This document shows, piece after piece, positions 61,300 through 64,000 of a stretch of 64,000 nt of DNA. The position numbers were made by a program, and so were the translations under genes. The stretch's first letter is position 1, and each line of letters opens with the position of its first letter. Source of the stretch: Mauremys mutica (lineage: Eukaryota > Chordata > Testudines > Geoemydidae); contig NC_059081.1 of the NCBI RefSeq assembly GCF_020497125.1, forward strand, positions 19,687,105-19,751,104, given 5' to 3'. The notes under the pieces are model-generated. The model saw only the letters and a list, made by a program, of their open reading frames with translations. It made no database searches and was not told the DNA's origin.

Positions 61300-63718
61300 T
61301 TGTATTTTCTTTTGGATTTGAACTCACTGTAGTTACCTATGCCTCTCCTCTTGAGATAAGAGTGTATTAATACACAAATATACATAAGACAATTCAGAAA
61401 TTTAAAATGGTGTAGAATGTTGTTGCCCCCATAAGTGGTGGCTCTTCCAGTAGAGAGCATATCGCAATCTTCACTGGCTTTTGGTTAGTCTTCAGGCTGG
61501 CGTTTAAATGTTTTGACCTATAAAACTCTAAATATTTTGAGGACTGCATACCTGAGAGACCAACTTCTCCCCAAGCAATACCTCCAAAGTAGTGATTATT
61601 GAGGGAGGTATCCAAGCTAAAATCCTTTGGTAAAAAATGAGGGGGTAGTGGAGGCTCTATAAAATAGCCTTGTGTGTCTTTCATTCCCACCACATTCCCA
61701 CAGAACCAAGACCTTAAAAGGATCATACAAGACTCACTGAAAGCCCAAGAAAATGATGAGTGGACATAGGTATATGAGGTATAGATGTGCTGGTGACATT
61801 ATTAACATTTGTTTCAAGAAAATGTTTGGATTTGACCTCTATTGATAGCTCATTTATTTAATGTATTGTAGATATTTTGTATCCTGATTTTTTTTTAATA
61901 TTTGCAAAAATGCATAGAATTATTTGCATTGCTGATGTAAAGAAAATAAATCACATTGGATTTGGAGGAAAACCTAAAACTATAAGAAAGATAAACTTTC
62001 AGAAATGGACACTATCGAGATAAGTTACTACATCAATTACAGGGACCAAAAGATAATCTTGACTGTAACAAAAAGTGATACCTGTTCAGCAGTGCCTAGG
62101 CAATTTAAACTTCAACTGTTTTCCTGACACTGGTCCGCACCGAAGACCCTTTTCACCCCCTTTGCCTATGACTAGGATCTTAAGCAGTTACCTCATGCCA
62201 GAGTCAGCCTAGTGACCTCAATTAACTTCTTTCTGAGGTCCGTGCCAACAGTTAATAACAGTGTCGCCACCTAGTTAAGTTCAAAGCAACCCTTATTGAT
62301 CTAGCACAGAAAACAAACCTACTATGAAATTTAGCTTATACTATGCAGGTCATTACATAAGAATTCTTTAACTAGGCACTACATTTTAGCTGATGTTAAA
62401 GAAAACTCTTCTGGTTAAGTCCTCCAACTCTGCCTGCTTGAGACGTACTGTATTTTTATCAAGGAGCACCTTATAAGTCATCTTTCCTTCTGTGGAGATG
62501 AGGCATTTACTTTGTCATCTCACAGTAATTCCTTGCTTTGTGCAGCTTACTAGATTTAAATTTAGCATTGAGACAAAATTGTTTTCTTCCTGTGCTAAAG
62601 TCTAATGAGTTGCTTCCTGTTTTCATATTGGGAAACTGAGGGGCATGTAAGAAAGCTTAGATCATAAATATTCTACAGTAAAGATATAACAGGATCTTAT
62701 CTCAGCTCAAGTCTCATTAGCAACATTTATTGTCTTCAGCAACTTTTGGAGGATAGTTTACTTGTTTCAACATGTATATTTCAACTTTATATTTTAAGAG
62801 AAAATTGAGTAGCAAATCTTGATGGTGCTGGTAGGATAAGTCATGGAAATAAAAGGCACTTTCCCTACTACACAGAATGCCAAGCATGCAACAGTCTAGA
62901 CAATTGGTTAGATGAGGGAAGTGCCATTTCATACAATGTATATCTTGATGGTACTCCCTTGAATTTTATAACTTGCTCTTGTAGTTATTTAAAAGCCATG
63001 ATAACCTACACTGGTTTTAAAAGCTTCATTTAATTATCTAAAAGGTTGATTTGTTTTTAGATCGTAATGTACCTTCTTGTAGCCTTTATTTTAAACCAAG
63101 TATACAGTGCACTCAGTTATGCTCTTTATTGAAAACATTTAATTTTGAGGTTTTCTATCTGTCAGTCTGAACTTCCATTATAAATGATGGAGTTGTTTGC
63201 AGTCCATGTCACAAGGTTATTGGACAATTAAATTCCAATACAAATATTACTGGATGAGTTTATTTTTAATAGATTGTATTAAAGATAAAACTGACTATGT
63301 GCATCATACAGAAATGACTTGGCGTTTAAAATTATGATCATACAGCAATTGAGGAGACTGCTCAAATTGTACCAGATTTCTTAGACTGCTTATCTTGCTG
63401 TAGGCTCTCTTGTAGTTTTCCACTGTCTACCTTGAGTAGCTTATTTTATTGTTGCATCATCTATTTTGAAGATTCATTCTTCTACCAGAGAAAGCTGGAA
63501 GAAATACAAGCACAGAAATGGAATGAAGCATTTCAGATCTATGATGCAAGGGACTTCCTTTTCTACTGCTACCACAAAAGACAGATTCTGCTGACAATAT
63601 TCATGAGTGTTCTGGAAAAGAGGAGATGGCATTGCAACTACAGGCAAACAAGTTATCTCAATCCAATATTTTACATTGACAGTTTTATGTGAATCCATGT
63701 TTTCAGTTATGTACAATT
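61300..63718. other. Downstream of SPOPL; no gene recognised
   Basis: 61394-61740 has a repeat-like composition (GTTTTGACCTATAAAACTCT, CTTCTCCCCAAGCAATACC) resembling an old dispersed element. The remainder is AT-rich unique sequence. The frame at 63432-63692 is not recognisable. Confidence 0.45.
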
Positions 63719-63838
63719 AGGGTTGCCAGTTTTGGTTGGACATATTCTGGAGGTTTCCTCACATGACATAATCTTTAATAAAAGATTAATCTTTAATTCC
63801 TGGAGACTCCAGGACAATCCTGGAGGGTTGACAACCCA
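63719..63838. mobile_element. Palindromic MITE
   Basis: AGGGTTGCCAGTTTTGG at the left pairs with CCTGGAGGGTTGACAACCCA at the right, and the interior has TAATCTTTAATAAAAGATTA and CCTGGAGACTCCAGG palindromes. 120 bp, non-coding, superfamily uncertain. Confidence 0.7.
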
Positions 63839-64000
63839 ATGCACAATGTGCCACTGAATTTTCATTGTTTCAATATTATAAATGGCAGACAAGTTACTTT
63901 GCAATTTGGAACTCCTGGGAGGAAAAAACAAGACTGCAGAATTTCTGTTTGGCATGACTTTATAGAAATAGTAGAAAGGCTTTTTGGTTTTGAGTCAGTG

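Noticed and set aside
63432..63692. 86-codon plus-strand frame with QRKLEEIQAQKWNEAFQIYD
   Set aside because: Looks slightly protein-like but has no splice signals, no recognised family and an AT-rich context; probably chance. A translated search against turtle proteins would decide.

Overview
The window is vertebrate nuclear DNA, most likely from a cryptodiran turtle. The evidence is one long intron-rich gene, a CpG-island promoter, and a repeat complement rich in CR1-type LINE fragments, old MIR copies, tRNA-derived Cry-like SINEs with a CR1-like tail, and many short hAT, Tc1/mariner and 3-bp-TSD inverted-repeat DNA elements. The species is inferred from repeat content only.

The only protein-coding gene I can support is SPOPL (speckle-type POZ protein-like), on the + strand. 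A GC-rich promoter region (about 5300-6700) holds a non-coding first exon ending at 6228. A 26 kb first intron follows, then ten coding exons from 32523 to 57121. The spliced reading frame is open for 392 codons plus a stop, the usual SPOPL length. It encodes a MATH domain (substrate binding), a BTB domain (dimerisation and CUL3 binding), a BACK region carrying the SPOPL-specific 18-residue insert, and a basic C-terminus. The insert is exactly one 54-bp exon, in frame if skipped, and it is preceded by a 101-bp GC-AG intron. The 3' UTR runs from 57122, with candidate polyadenylation signals near 57806, 59680, 61262 and 61945.

Region by region: 1-5300 is intergenic with a MIR split by a short inverted-repeat element, a complete hAT-like element with a perfect 8-bp target duplication, and a short retroposon with an 11-bp duplication. 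5300-6700 is the promoter and exon 1. 6700-32500 is intron 1, holding a minus-strand RTE-like LINE split by two elements of one family, a long hairpin MITE, and two and a half copies of an AT-rich dispersed repeat. 33400-48800 holds introns 4 and 5, with a fourth copy of that repeat, CR1 endonuclease and reverse-transcriptase fragments, Tigger-like elements, hAT remnants and a second hairpin MITE. 49000-57000 holds the BTB/BACK exons and a 195-bp duplicated segment placed either side of exons 9 and 10. After 61300 I see no gene. I found no CRISPR array, operon, structural RNA or other prokaryote-type system; what is notable is splicing architecture and nested repeats.
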